A DNA stretch of 64,000 nucleotides from Gracilibacillus suaedae (GTDB lineage: Bacteria > Bacillota > Bacilli > Bacillales > Amphibacillaceae): contig NZ_JAGFVL010000011.1 in NCBI RefSeq assembly GCF_017599345.1, forward strand, positions 1 through 64,000, written 5' to 3'. Below are positions 56,236-64,000 of the stretch, piece by piece (the stretch's first letter is position 1; each line of letters begins with the position of its first letter). The notes beneath the pieces were generated by a model that was not told the DNA's origin, searched no databases, and was given only the letters and a program-made list of their open reading frames with translations. The position numbers and the translations under genes were made by a program.

Positions 56236-56547
56236 CTATTTATCTAAAGATTCACCAGATTTTTTAGCGATACGAACTTTCTTTCCATCACGTACTTCAT
56301 ATCCAACACGAGTTGGTTCGCCAGATTTAGGATCTAATGGCATTACATTGGATACATGAATCGCTGCTTCTTGATTCAAGATACCACCTTGTGGGTTTTC
56401 CTGAGAAGGCTTTGCGTGTTTCTTCACAACATTAACACCTTCTACAAGCACACGATCTTTTTTCGGAAATGCAGCTAAAACAGTACCCTGCTTTCCTTTA
56501 TCTTTACCTGTAATTACTTGTACTTTATCACCTTTTTTGACATGCAT
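56236..56547 (-). CDS. rplX: 50S ribosomal protein L24
   Basis: A 103-residue protein with KOW motif [20 protein letters not shown] and [20 protein letters not shown]. It initiates 50S assembly. 27 bases separate it from rplE. Confidence 0.98.
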   Translation of the reverse strand: MHVKKGDKVQVITGKDKGKQGTVLAAFPKKDRVLVEGVNVVKKHAKPSQENPQGGILNQEAAIHVSNVMPLDPKSGEPTRVGYEVRDGKKVRIAKKSGESLDK

Positions 56548-56586
56548 GCTATCCGCACCTCCTTACACGGTTTTTCCGTAACGTGC

Positions 56587-56955
56587 TTATAATACTTCTG
56601 GAGCTAGAGATACGATTTTCATGAATTTCGCATCACGCAATTCACGTGCAACTGGTCCAAAAATACGAGTACCTCTTGGACTTTGGTCATCACGAACGAT
56701 GACAGCTGCATTCTCATCAAATCGAATATAAGAACCATCTTTACGTCTTACTCCGCTCTTAGAACGTACAATTACTGCTTTTACGACTTCACCTTTTTTA
56801 ACAACGCCCCCAGGTGTTGCTTGTTTTACCGAGCAAACAATTACATCACCAATGTTCGCTGTTTTACGACCAGAACCACCTAGTACTTTAATCGCTTGTA
56901 CTTCACGAGCACCAGAGTTATCTGCTACTTTTAAACGAGATTCTTGTTGGATCAT
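56587..56955 (-). CDS. rplN: 50S ribosomal protein L14
   Basis: A 122-residue protein with [19 protein letters not shown] and [20 protein letters not shown]. It forms part of an intersubunit bridge and is the target of RsfS in other bacteria. Confidence 0.98.
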   Translation of the reverse strand: MIQQESRLKVADNSGAREVQAIKVLGGSGRKTANIGDVIVCSVKQATPGGVVKKGEVVKAVIVRSKSGVRRKDGSYIRFDENAAVIVRDDQSPRGTRIFGPVARELRDAKFMKIVSLAPEVL

Positions 56956-56998
56956 ATTCGTGTACCCTCCCTTCGGAACTTATCCGAGCGAACTTAAA

Positions 56999-57262
56999 TT
57001 AAATAATTACTGCTTCTTCCACAACTTCAACTAGACGGAAACGTTTTGTTTTAGATTGTGGCTTAGTTTCCATGATTCGTACAACATCGCCGATTTTTGC
57101 TTGATTGTTTTCATCATGTGCTTTGAATTTTTTAGAGTATCTAACACGTTTGCCATATAAAGTGTGAAATTTATATGTCTCAACTACAACAGTGATTGTC
57201 TTATCCATTTTGTCAGATACGACACGTCCGGTATAGACCTTACGATTATTACGCTCACTCAT
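56999..57262 (-). CDS. rpsQ: 30S ribosomal protein S17
   Basis: An 87-residue OB-fold protein with [19 protein letters not shown] and [21 protein letters not shown] primary 16S-binding protein. 22-base gap to rpmC. Confidence 0.98.
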   Translation of the reverse strand: MSERNNRKVYTGRVVSDKMDKTITVVVETYKFHTLYGKRVRYSKKFKAHDENNQAKIGDVVRIMETKPQSKTKRFRLVEVVEEAVII

Positions 57263-57284
57263 CTGAGGCTAACCTCCTTTATTA

Positions 57285-57485
57285 TCAGTTATTTACGCTT
57301 AGCTCTCTTTCGCGAACAACAGTCTTCATACGTGCAATGGACTTACGCACTTCGCGTAGACGTGCTGTGTTTTCCAACTGACCTGTTGCAAGTTGGAAAC
57401 GCAAATTAAAAAGCTCTTCTTTTAATGACTTGATCTTTTGTTCAATTTCGGCAGTGGTTAGTTCTCTAATTTCATTAGCCTTCAT
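57285..57485 (-). CDS. rpmC: 50S ribosomal protein L29
   Basis: A 66-residue helical protein, [20 protein letters not shown]. The ATG at 57485 matches the family; an in-frame TTG at 57500 would add five odd residues. It overlaps the rplP stop by 11 bases, as in other bacilli. Confidence 0.97.
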   Translation of the reverse strand: MKANEIRELTTAEIEQKIKSLKEELFNLRFQLATGQLENTARLREVRKSIARMKTVVRERELSVNN

Positions 57486-57909
57486 TGATTTCACCACCAA
57501 TTTCTTCTCGTTTTACGAATTTCGTTTTGATTGGTAATTTGTGAGATGCAAGACGAAGTGCTTCACGTGCTACCTCTTCCGATACACCCGCAATCTCAAA
57601 CATTATCTTACCAGGTTTTACTACTGCTACCCATCCTTCAGGAGCACCTTTACCAGAACCCATACGAACCTCTAGAGGCTTAGCTGTATAAGGTTTATCT
57701 GGGAAAATTTTGATCCATACTTTACCACCACGCTTCATATAACGAGTCATCGCTATACGAGCTGCTTCGATTTGACGGCTAGTAATCCATGCAGCTTCAA
57801 CAGCCTGAAGACCGTATTCACCAAATGCTACTGACGTACCGCCTTTCGCTTTACCTTTCATATTACCACGATGTTGCTTACGATGTTTTACACGTTTTGG
57901 CATTAACAT
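57475..57909 (-). CDS. rplP: 50S ribosomal protein L16
   Basis: A 144-residue protein with [20 protein letters not shown] and the hydroxylation-site region [19 protein letters not shown]. It helps position A-site tRNA in the 50S. Confidence 0.98.
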   Translation of the reverse strand: MLMPKRVKHRKQHRGNMKGKAKGGTSVAFGEYGLQAVEAAWITSRQIEAARIAMTRYMKRGGKVWIKIFPDKPYTAKPLEVRMGSGKGAPEGWVAVVKPGKIMFEIAGVSEEVAREALRLASHKLPIKTKFVKREEIGGEINEG

Positions 57910-57927
57910 AATGCTTTGCCCCCTTCC

Positions 57928-58569
57928 TTAGTTATTGTTTTTTGTTGGAAGGACTTCTCCACGATAAATCCATACTTTAACACCTAGTTTACCGTAAGTT
58001 GTGTCTGCTTCTGCAGTACCATAATCGATATCTGCACGTAAAGTATGAAGTGGAACAGTTCCTTCACTATAACTTTCAGCTCTCGCCATATCTGCACCAC
58101 CAAGACGACCTGATACTTGTGTACGAATACCTTTCGCACCTGCACGCATAGCGCGTTGGATCGTTTGTTTCTGTGCACGACGGAATGATACACGGTTTTC
58201 TAATTGACGAGCGATATTTTCTGCAACTAATTTAGCATCTAAATCTGCTTTTTTCACTTCGACAATATTAATGTGTACTCTTTTACCAGTTAGTTGGTTT
58301 AAGGATTTACGTAATGCTTCTACTTCAGAACCACCTTTACCAATTACCATACCTGGTTTAGCTGTAGAAATAGAGATATTCACACGATTTGCTGCTCTTT
58401 CAATTTCAACTTTAGAAACAGCACCATCTTTCAAACGTTCTTCGATATATTCACGAATTTTAATATCTTCATGTAAAAGGTCTGCGTAATCTTTACCTGC
58501 ATACCACTTAGATTCCCAATCACGGATAACTCCGACACGAAGACCAGTTGGATTTACTTTTTGACCCAC
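57928..58569 (-). CDS. rpsC: 30S ribosomal protein S3
   Basis: A 213-residue protein with KH domain [20 protein letters not shown] and [19 protein letters not shown]. It lies at the mRNA entry channel. Three bases separate it from rplV. Confidence 0.98.
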   Translation of the reverse strand: MGQKVNPTGLRVGVIRDWESKWYAGKDYADLLHEDIKIREYIEERLKDGAVSKVEIERAANRVNISISTAKPGMVIGKGGSEVEALRKSLNQLTGKRVHINIVEVKKADLDAKLVAENIARQLENRVSFRRAQKQTIQRAMRAGAKGIRTQVSGRLGGADMARAESYSEGTVPLHTLRADIDYGTAEADTTYGKLGVKVWIYRGEVLPTKNNN

Positions 58570-58572
58570 AGA

Positions 58573-58914
58573 TTATCCCTCCTTTTTCTCAGATAAAACC
58601 ACTGTAATGTGGCTAGTTCGTTTATTGATTTGTGTTGCACGACCTTGTGCACGTGGGCGGAAACGTTTCAAAGTAACACCTTCGTTTACAAACGCTTCTG
58701 ACACTACTAAATTCTCAGGATTCATTTCATAATTGTGCTCTGCATTTGCGATAGCAGAGTTTAATAATTTCTCCACAACTGGTGAAGCACCGCGTTGTGT
58801 ATGTTTTAAAATCGCAATTGCTTCTCCTACTTCTTTGCCTCGGATTAAATCGATCACTAGGCGGACTTTACGAGGAGCAATACGAACTGATTTTGCAACA
58901 GCTTTTGCTTGCAT
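58573..58914 (-). CDS. rplV: 50S ribosomal protein L22
   Basis: A 113-residue protein, [20 protein letters not shown] to [20 protein letters not shown], with the beta-hairpin loop that lines the peptide exit tunnel and where macrolide-resistance changes occur. Confidence 0.98.
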   Translation of the reverse strand: MQAKAVAKSVRIAPRKVRLVIDLIRGKEVGEAIAILKHTQRGASPVVEKLLNSAIANAEHNYEMNPENLVVSEAFVNEGVTLKRFRPRAQGRATQINKRTSHITVVLSEKKEG

Positions 58915-58933
58915 TAGGAGTACCTCCTCTCAA

Positions 58934-59212
58934 TTAACGTTTTGTTTTCTTGTCGTCTCCAGCGTGTCCTCTATACGTACGTGTTGGAGCAAATTCACCT
59001 AATTTGTGTCCAACCATATCTTCTGTTACGTATACTGGAACATGTTTGCGACCATCATATACCGCAATCGTATGACCGACAAAGTTAGGGAAAATAGTAG
59101 AGCGACGAGACCACGTCTTCACTACTGTCTTTTTGTCATCCTCGTTCAATTTGTCGATCTTTTTCATTAAATGGTCATCTGCGAAAGGTCCTTTTTTTAA
59201 GCTACGACCCAT
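58934..59212 (-). CDS. rpsS: 30S ribosomal protein S19
   Basis: A 92-residue protein with [20 protein letters not shown] and [20 protein letters not shown]. It forms a complex with S13 in the 30S head. Confidence 0.98.
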   Translation of the reverse strand: MGRSLKKGPFADDHLMKKIDKLNEDDKKTVVKTWSRRSTIFPNFVGHTIAVYDGRKHVPVYVTEDMVGHKLGEFAPTRTYRGHAGDDKKTKR

Positions 59213-59269
59213 GGATAAGCCTCCCTTCGCGATTGTCGGACGGGAATTAATGCCCGTCGTTCAACCCCG

Positions 59270-60100
59270 TTATTTTTTACGTTTACGTACAATAAATTTA
59301 TCTGATTGTTTGTTACGCTGACGTGTTTTGTAACCAAGTGTTGGTTTACCCCAAGGTGACATTGGTGATTTACGTCCGATTGGCGCACGTCCTTCACCAC
59401 CACCGTGTGGGTGATCGTTAGGGTTCATTACAGAACCACGAACTGTTGGGCGCTTGCCTTGCCAACGAGAACGTCCAGCTTTACCTACATTGATTAATTC
59501 GTGCTCTAAGTTACCTACTTGACCAACAGTCGCGCGGCAAGTCGCTAAGACTAAACGTACTTCACCTGAAGCCAAACGTACTAATACGTACTTACCTTCA
59601 CGACCAAGAATTTGTGCTTGAGCACCTGCAGATCTAGCTAATTGTGCACCACGACCTGGTTTTAATTCAATGTTATGAATAGTTGTACCTACTGGGATAT
59701 CTCCAAGAGGTAAAGCATTACCTAATTTAATATCTGCATCTGGACCAGATACAATTTCATGACCTACTTGGATACCTTTTGGTGCAATAATATAACGTTT
59801 TTCTCCATCTGCATAATGGATTAATGCGATGTTTGCAGAACGGTTTGGATCGTATTCGATTGTAGCAACTTTGCCTGGTATTCCATCTTTGTCACGTTTG
59901 AAATCGATAATACGATACTTACGCTTATGTCCACCGCCTTGATGACGAACTGTTAACTTACCTTGATTATTACGACCACCACGTTTACTCAATGGTGCGA
60001 GTAAAGATTTTTCTGGTTGATCAGTAGTGATTTCAGCAAAATCAGATACCGTCATACCTCTACGACCATTGGAAGTTGGTTTATACTTTTTAATCGCCAT
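59270..60100 (-). CDS. rplB: 50S ribosomal protein L2
   Basis: A 276-residue protein with the conserved [20 protein letters not shown], including the histidine implicated near the peptidyl transferase centre. It is among the most conserved ribosomal proteins. Confidence 0.98.
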   Translation of the reverse strand: MAIKKYKPTSNGRRGMTVSDFAEITTDQPEKSLLAPLSKRGGRNNQGKLTVRHQGGGHKRKYRIIDFKRDKDGIPGKVATIEYDPNRSANIALIHYADGEKRYIIAPKGIQVGHEIVSGPDADIKLGNALPLGDIPVGTTIHNIELKPGRGAQLARSAGAQAQILGREGKYVLVRLASGEVRLVLATCRATVGQVGNLEHELINVGKAGRSRWQGKRPTVRGSVMNPNDHPHGGGEGRAPIGRKSPMSPWGKPTLGYKTRQRNKQSDKFIVRKRKK

Positions 60101-60126
60101 CTGTTTTCCCTCCTTTATAATTCAAA

Positions 60127-60417
60127 TTATAATGTTTCAAAGAAATCTAATTCTTTACTGTCTTCAGATAACTGAACAATTGCTTTTTTACGGTTAGGGC
60201 GATAGCCGCCATAACGTCCCATGCGCTTGAACTTACCTTTTTTGTTTAATGTGTTTACATTTACGACTTGAACACCAAAGATTTCTTCTACAGCATCTTT
60301 GATTTGTGTTTTGTTTGCTTCTTTACTTACTTCGAAAGTATATTTCTTTTCTGCCATTAAGTCTGCAGAGTGTTCTGTAATGATCGGGCGCTTAATAATA
60401 TCACGTGCATCTGCCAT
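60127..60417 (-). CDS. rplW: 50S ribosomal protein L23
   Basis: A 96-residue protein with [20 protein letters not shown] and [18 protein letters not shown]. It sits at the tunnel exit and docks trigger factor and SRP. It overlaps the rplD stop by one base. Confidence 0.98.
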   Translation of the reverse strand: MADARDIIKRPIITEHSADLMAEKKYTFEVSKEANKTQIKDAVEEIFGVQVVNVNTLNKKGKFKRMGRYGGYRPNRKKAIVQLSEDSKELDFFETL

Positions 60418-61040
60418 TATGCAAGCACCTCCCCTGCTTTTTCAGCTGCTTCTTTCGTTAAGATCAGCTTGTCATGCGTAAGCAAGTCTAATACATTTAC
60501 TTCGCTTACTGATAGTACTTTTACGTTTTGAAGATTATTAGCTGATTTCGCTAATACATCGTCTTTATCTGCTGTAACGATTAATGCTTTCGCATCAACG
60601 TTTAATGAAGAAAGCATAGAAACAACTTCTTTTGTTTTTGGTGTTTCGATTGCAATTCCTTCTAATACTACTAAGCTATCTTCTTTCACTTTAGAAGAAA
60701 GAGCAGATTTAAGCGCTAATCTACGCACTTTCTTAGGTAGTTTGTAGCTATAGCTTCTTGGCGTAGGTCCAAATACAGTTCCACCGCCTACCCATTGTGG
60801 CGAGCGAATGGAACCTTGACGTGCACGACCTGTTCCCTTTTGGCGCCATGGTTTACGTCCACCACCACGTACGTCAGAACGATTCTTTACTGCATGTGTA
60901 CCTTGACGTAATGATGCGCGTTGCATCAAAACAGCGTCATGTAGTACATGTTCATTTGGTTCGATTCCGAACACCGCGTCGTTGATTTCTACATCACCAA
61001 CTTGTGATCCACTTTGATTATATAGTGCTACTTTAGGCAT
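60417..61040 (-). CDS. rplD: 50S ribosomal protein L4
   Basis: A 207-residue protein with the tunnel-loop sequence [19 protein letters not shown]. In gamma-proteobacteria L4 represses the S10 operon; in bacilli this is not established. Confidence 0.98.
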   Translation of the reverse strand: MPKVALYNQSGSQVGDVEINDAVFGIEPNEHVLHDAVLMQRASLRQGTHAVKNRSDVRGGGRKPWRQKGTGRARQGSIRSPQWVGGGTVFGPTPRSYSYKLPKKVRRLALKSALSSKVKEDSLVVLEGIAIETPKTKEVVSMLSSLNVDAKALIVTADKDDVLAKSANNLQNVKVLSVSEVNVLDLLTHDKLILTKEAAEKAGEVLA

Positions 61041-61065
61041 GACATATCCTCCCTTCGATTAATAA

Positions 61066-61698
61066 TTAGTTAGCCTTTATTGCACTCGTTACTTTCACGA
61101 ATGATTTTTTTGCACCTGGAACGTTACCTTTGATTAATAACAGGTTACGCTCTGCGTCAACTTTAACAACTTCTAAGTTTTGGATTGTAATTTGTTCTCC
61201 ACCCATTTGTCCAGGAAGTTTTTTACCTTTAAAAACTCGCGCTGGGTCAGCGGCAGCTCCCATTGAACCTGCTGCTCTGTGGTAGTGAGAACCGTGAGTT
61301 TCGGGTCCACGTTGTTGATTGTGGCGCTTAATCGCACCTTGGAACCCTTTCCCTTTAGAAGTACCTGTTACATCGATTTTATCTCCCGCTTCAAAAACCT
61401 CTACGTTTATCTCTTGACCTAAATCATATTCATCAAGATTTACGTCACGGATTTCACGAACGAAGCGCTTAGGAGTAGTATTTGCTTTTTCAGCATGCCC
61501 TTGCTCTGGTTTATTCGCACGATTTTTCTTTTCGTCAGCAAAACCAATTTGAATTGCTTCATATCCATCGTTTTCTTCTGTTCGCTTTTGCAGCACAACG
61601 TTTGGTTCAGCTTGAACTACTGTTACAGGGATTAACTCGCCCTCTTCAGAGAAAATTTGCGTCATGCCGACTTTGCGACCTAAGATTCCTTTCGTCAT
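61066..61698 (-). CDS. rplC: 50S ribosomal protein L3
   Basis: A 210-residue protein with [20 protein letters not shown] and the loop [20 protein letters not shown] that reaches the peptidyl transferase centre. 31 bases follow rpsJ. Confidence 0.98.
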   Translation of the reverse strand: MTKGILGRKVGMTQIFSEEGELIPVTVVQAEPNVVLQKRTEENDGYEAIQIGFADEKKNRANKPEQGHAEKANTTPKRFVREIRDVNLDEYDLGQEINVEVFEAGDKIDVTGTSKGKGFQGAIKRHNQQRGPETHGSHYHRAAGSMGAAADPARVFKGKKLPGQMGGEQITIQNLEVVKVDAERNLLLIKGNVPGAKKSFVKVTSAIKAN

Positions 61699-61729
61699 CC
61701 GTTACACCTCCTAGAATGTTAAATTTATA

Positions 61730-62143
<414 letters not shown>

Positions 62144-62173
62144 TCATCGCCTGTTTTATGACCAACATTGTTT

Positions 62174-62202
62174 ATTATATTAAAACCAGCGGCAAAATGC
62201 AA
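62174..62202 (-). promoter_or_regulatory. S10 operon promoter
   Basis: Minus-strand TTGCAT (197-202), 17 bases, perfect TATAAT (174-179), about 135 bases before the rpsJ start. Leader length fits S10 operons of bacilli. Confidence 0.85.
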
Positions 62203-62271
62203 GATAAAATACGGATTTATCTAAATTTAATTTAACATTCGAGAATTTTGTCGAAATAAGTCGGTTTTGAT

Positions 62272-62297
62272 TAAGAAACTACTGTGAAATCCGATAT
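62272..62297 (+). promoter_or_regulatory. Sigma-D-type (motility) promoter of the chemoreceptor gene
   Basis: TAAG (272-275), 14 bases, TCCGATAT (290-297) matches the sigma-D consensus TAAA-N14-16-GCCGATAT at 10 of 12 positions, 45 bases before the ATG. Confidence 0.65.
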
Positions 62298-62341
62298 ATA
62301 ATTTAGGAACTATTATTATACTAACACAGGGGGCATTTAAC

Positions 62342-64000
62342 ATGAGGGTTAATGGTTTTTGGAAAAACCAATCCATTGGTTGGAAATACGGTTTTGTCTT
62401 TACAATTGTAATACTATTCTTTATCGCATCCGTATCTATTACATATTTCTTATTAGACCGAACCAACCATTCAATAAAGAACACTCGAACAAAAAATGAA
62501 ATTGTTGTGGATGTCAATAATTTAATGTCACTATATCAGGAAAAATACTTATTTGTGCCTGAATTTTTAGTTAATGAAACAGATCAGTACTTACTTGATT
62601 ACTTAGAAAAAAGCGAGGCTTTTGTGAACCAAGCAAAAACGCTAAGCACAAAGTTAACATCCGATAGTCAGCATGAAGCATTAAATAAAATTATCGAAAA
62701 TAATCACTTATTAGACGAGTATTTCTTTAGTGAAATTGTACCAAATGTTCAACAAATTAATACAAGCACTTTTACAGAACTACAGAAAGAAGCAAGTGAA
62801 TTAAAAAGTGAAACGTTAGCTTTAGGAAAAACATTAACCGATGAAGCGACTGTATCAAACAATAAATCAATAACAAATGCTGAAAATAATATCCAAACAA
62901 CGATTCTTACTTTAATTTTATCTCTACTTGTTTCACTTATGCTTTCGATTACTTTGATGTTGTTTATTAACCGAGCAATTAGAAAAAGCTTAAATAATGT
63001 AGTAGACATTAGCGATGAGATTGCTAATGGAAACTTAAATGTCGACGATTTAGACGATAACAGCAAAAATGAAATTGGTAGACTAGCCCACTCCATCAAT
63101 TTTATGAAAAGTAGTTTAAAAAATATGATTCAAGAAATATCTAGTGTCACAGATACTGTAAATACACATATTAATAGCTTCCACACTATAGCCTCAGACG
63201 TAAAAGAAGGTAGTGAGCAAGTTGCGATTACCATTGAGGAATTGGCCAACGGTGCAACAAGCCAGGCTGATGAATCAAGTACTATTTCTGAACAAATGCA
63301 GGCATTTAATGAAAAAATCAGCTCAGCAAATGAAAATGGTGAGAGTCTTGCGCAATATTCAAAGGATGTACTTTCTGTATCGATTGATGGAGACAAACAA
63401 ATGAAGGCATCATTAAGTCAAATGAAGATAATTACTCAAACAGTCCAGGAATCTGTTCAGAAAGTAAATGCATTAGAAAAGCAAACTTCAGCGATTTCAG
63501 AATTTGTAACTGTAATACGTTCCATTTCAGAACAGACTAATCTATTAGCTTTAAACGCATCCATTGAGGCTGCACGTGCTGGTGAAGCTGGTAAAGGTTT
63601 TGCTGTAGTTGCTGAGGAAGTTCGAAAGCTTGCAGAAGAAGTCGGTGATTCCTCAGATAGTATCACTTCTATCGTAAATGAAATAAAAGAGGACATTTCT
63701 ATCATGGTCACTGATTTAAATAATGGATACAGTGAAGTAAATAGAGGAAAAGAACAAATTGAAACTTCTGGTCAGTATTTCTTTGAGATAAAAGATAAAA
63801 TTACTACAATCTCAGAAAAAGTCGATGATATTTCTAGTACTTTGGCATACTTCCAGAAAGCGGGGGATGAAATCAATACATCTGTTGAACACATAGCCGC
63901 TATCTCAGAAGAATCTGCTGCAGGTTCTGAAGAAATTTCTGCTTCTGCCATTCAACAAAAAGAAGCAATCGAGCATGTATCAAATGGTTCTAACGAATTG
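62342..64000 (+). CDS. Methyl-accepting chemotaxis protein (3' end outside the window)
   Basis: 553 codons are visible and remain open at the window edge. Topology: N-terminal helix (about 15-38), extracellular helical sensor (about 40-180), second helix (about 180-205), HAMP (about 205-260), then the cytoplasmic signalling domain with the hairpin tip [20 protein letters not shown] and [17 protein letters not shown]. It transmits ligand signals to CheA/CheW. The sensor is a four-helix-bundle type and the ligand cannot be told. AGGGGG precedes the ATG. Confidence 0.95.
   Translation, partial: MRVNGFWKNQSIGWKYGFVFTIVILFFIASVSITYFLLDRTNHSIKNTRTKNEIVVDVNNLMSLYQEKYLFVPEFLVNETDQYLLDYLEKSEAFVNQAKTLSTKLTSDSQHEALNKIIENNHLLDEYFFSEIVPNVQQINTSTFTELQKEASELKSETLALGKTLTDEATVSNNKSITNAENNIQTTILTLILSLLVSLMLSITLMLFINRAIRKSLNNVVDISDEIANGNLNVDDLDDNSKNEIGRLAHSINFMKSSLKNMIQEISSVTDTVNTHINSFHTIASDVKEGSEQVAITIEELANGATSQADESSTISEQMQAFNEKISSANENGESLAQYSKDVLSVSIDGDKQMKASLSQMKIITQTVQESVQKVNALEKQTSAISEFVTVIRSISEQTNLLALNASIEAARAGEAGKGFAVVAEEVRKLAEEVGDSSDSITSIVNEIKEDISIMVTDLNNGYSEVNRGKEQIETSGQYFFEIKDKITTISEKVDDISSTLAYFQKAGDEINTSVEHIAAISEESAAGSEEISASAIQQKEAIEHVSNGSNEL

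Overview
This is a low-GC Firmicute chromosome, from an endospore-forming Bacillaceae, probably a halotolerant Gracilibacillus/Oceanobacillus-like genus. The genus is an inference. The evidence is Bacillus-type gene order, AGGAGG ribosome binding sites, frequent TTG/GTG starts, and the sporulation/germination genes pdaB, kbaA, gerD, salA and cwlD beside an rRNA operon.

Layout. 1-5.0 kb: 5' end of a 16S gene (minus strand) with tandem promoters, then a conserved small ORF, pdaB, kbaA, gerD, salA and cwlD. 5.2-19.7 kb: accessory metabolic block with a TAXI-type TRAP transporter operon, two divergent CNNM/CorC transporters, a 21-bp tandem repeat array, an FMN reductase/LLM oxidoreductase pair facing an HxlR regulator, a large secreted pectate-lyase-like protein with a cre site upstream, a DJ-1/PfpI protein and a ZIP metal transporter. 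19.8-41.9 kb: a tandem stack of integrated elements, all using the 3' end of rpsI as attachment site. It holds a one-gene prophage scar (19.8-20.6 kb), a segment with a giant PAP2 phosphatase (20.6-24.1 kb), and a 17.8-kb defective prophage (24.12-41.89 kb) bounded by a 24-bp perfect repeat of the rpsI end. 41.9-46.2 kb: rpsI, rplM, truA and the ECF transporter genes ecfT-ecfA2-ecfA1. 46.5-47.7 kb: a small membrane protein, a decayed gene and short dispersed repeats. 47.8-62.0 kb: the S10-spc-alpha ribosomal supercluster, in B. subtilis order but without map. 62.3 kb to the end: a methyl-accepting chemotaxis protein, cut by the window edge, behind a sigma-D-like promoter.

How the parts fit. 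In B. subtilis only a couple of small genes lie between rpsI and cwlD; here the gap is about 37 kb. The rightmost prophage keeps its integrase, an ImmA-type peptidase gene broken by a frameshift, the last third of the structural module (tape-measure tail end, Dit, a 1574-aa Tal/tail-tip protein, coiled-coil protein), a lysis cassette and a cargo block of secreted proteins: a metzincin-like protease, two unknown exported proteins, an orphan LytS-like kinase, a lipoprotein, a trypsin-like protease and a GNAT acetyltransferase.

Most unusual signal. Next to the point where the tape-measure gene is cut lies a short intergenic switch. It has three near-identical LexA/SOS-box-like palindromes, two of them inside the spacers of divergent promoters. 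One of those promoters now points straight into the surviving tail-tip and lysis genes.
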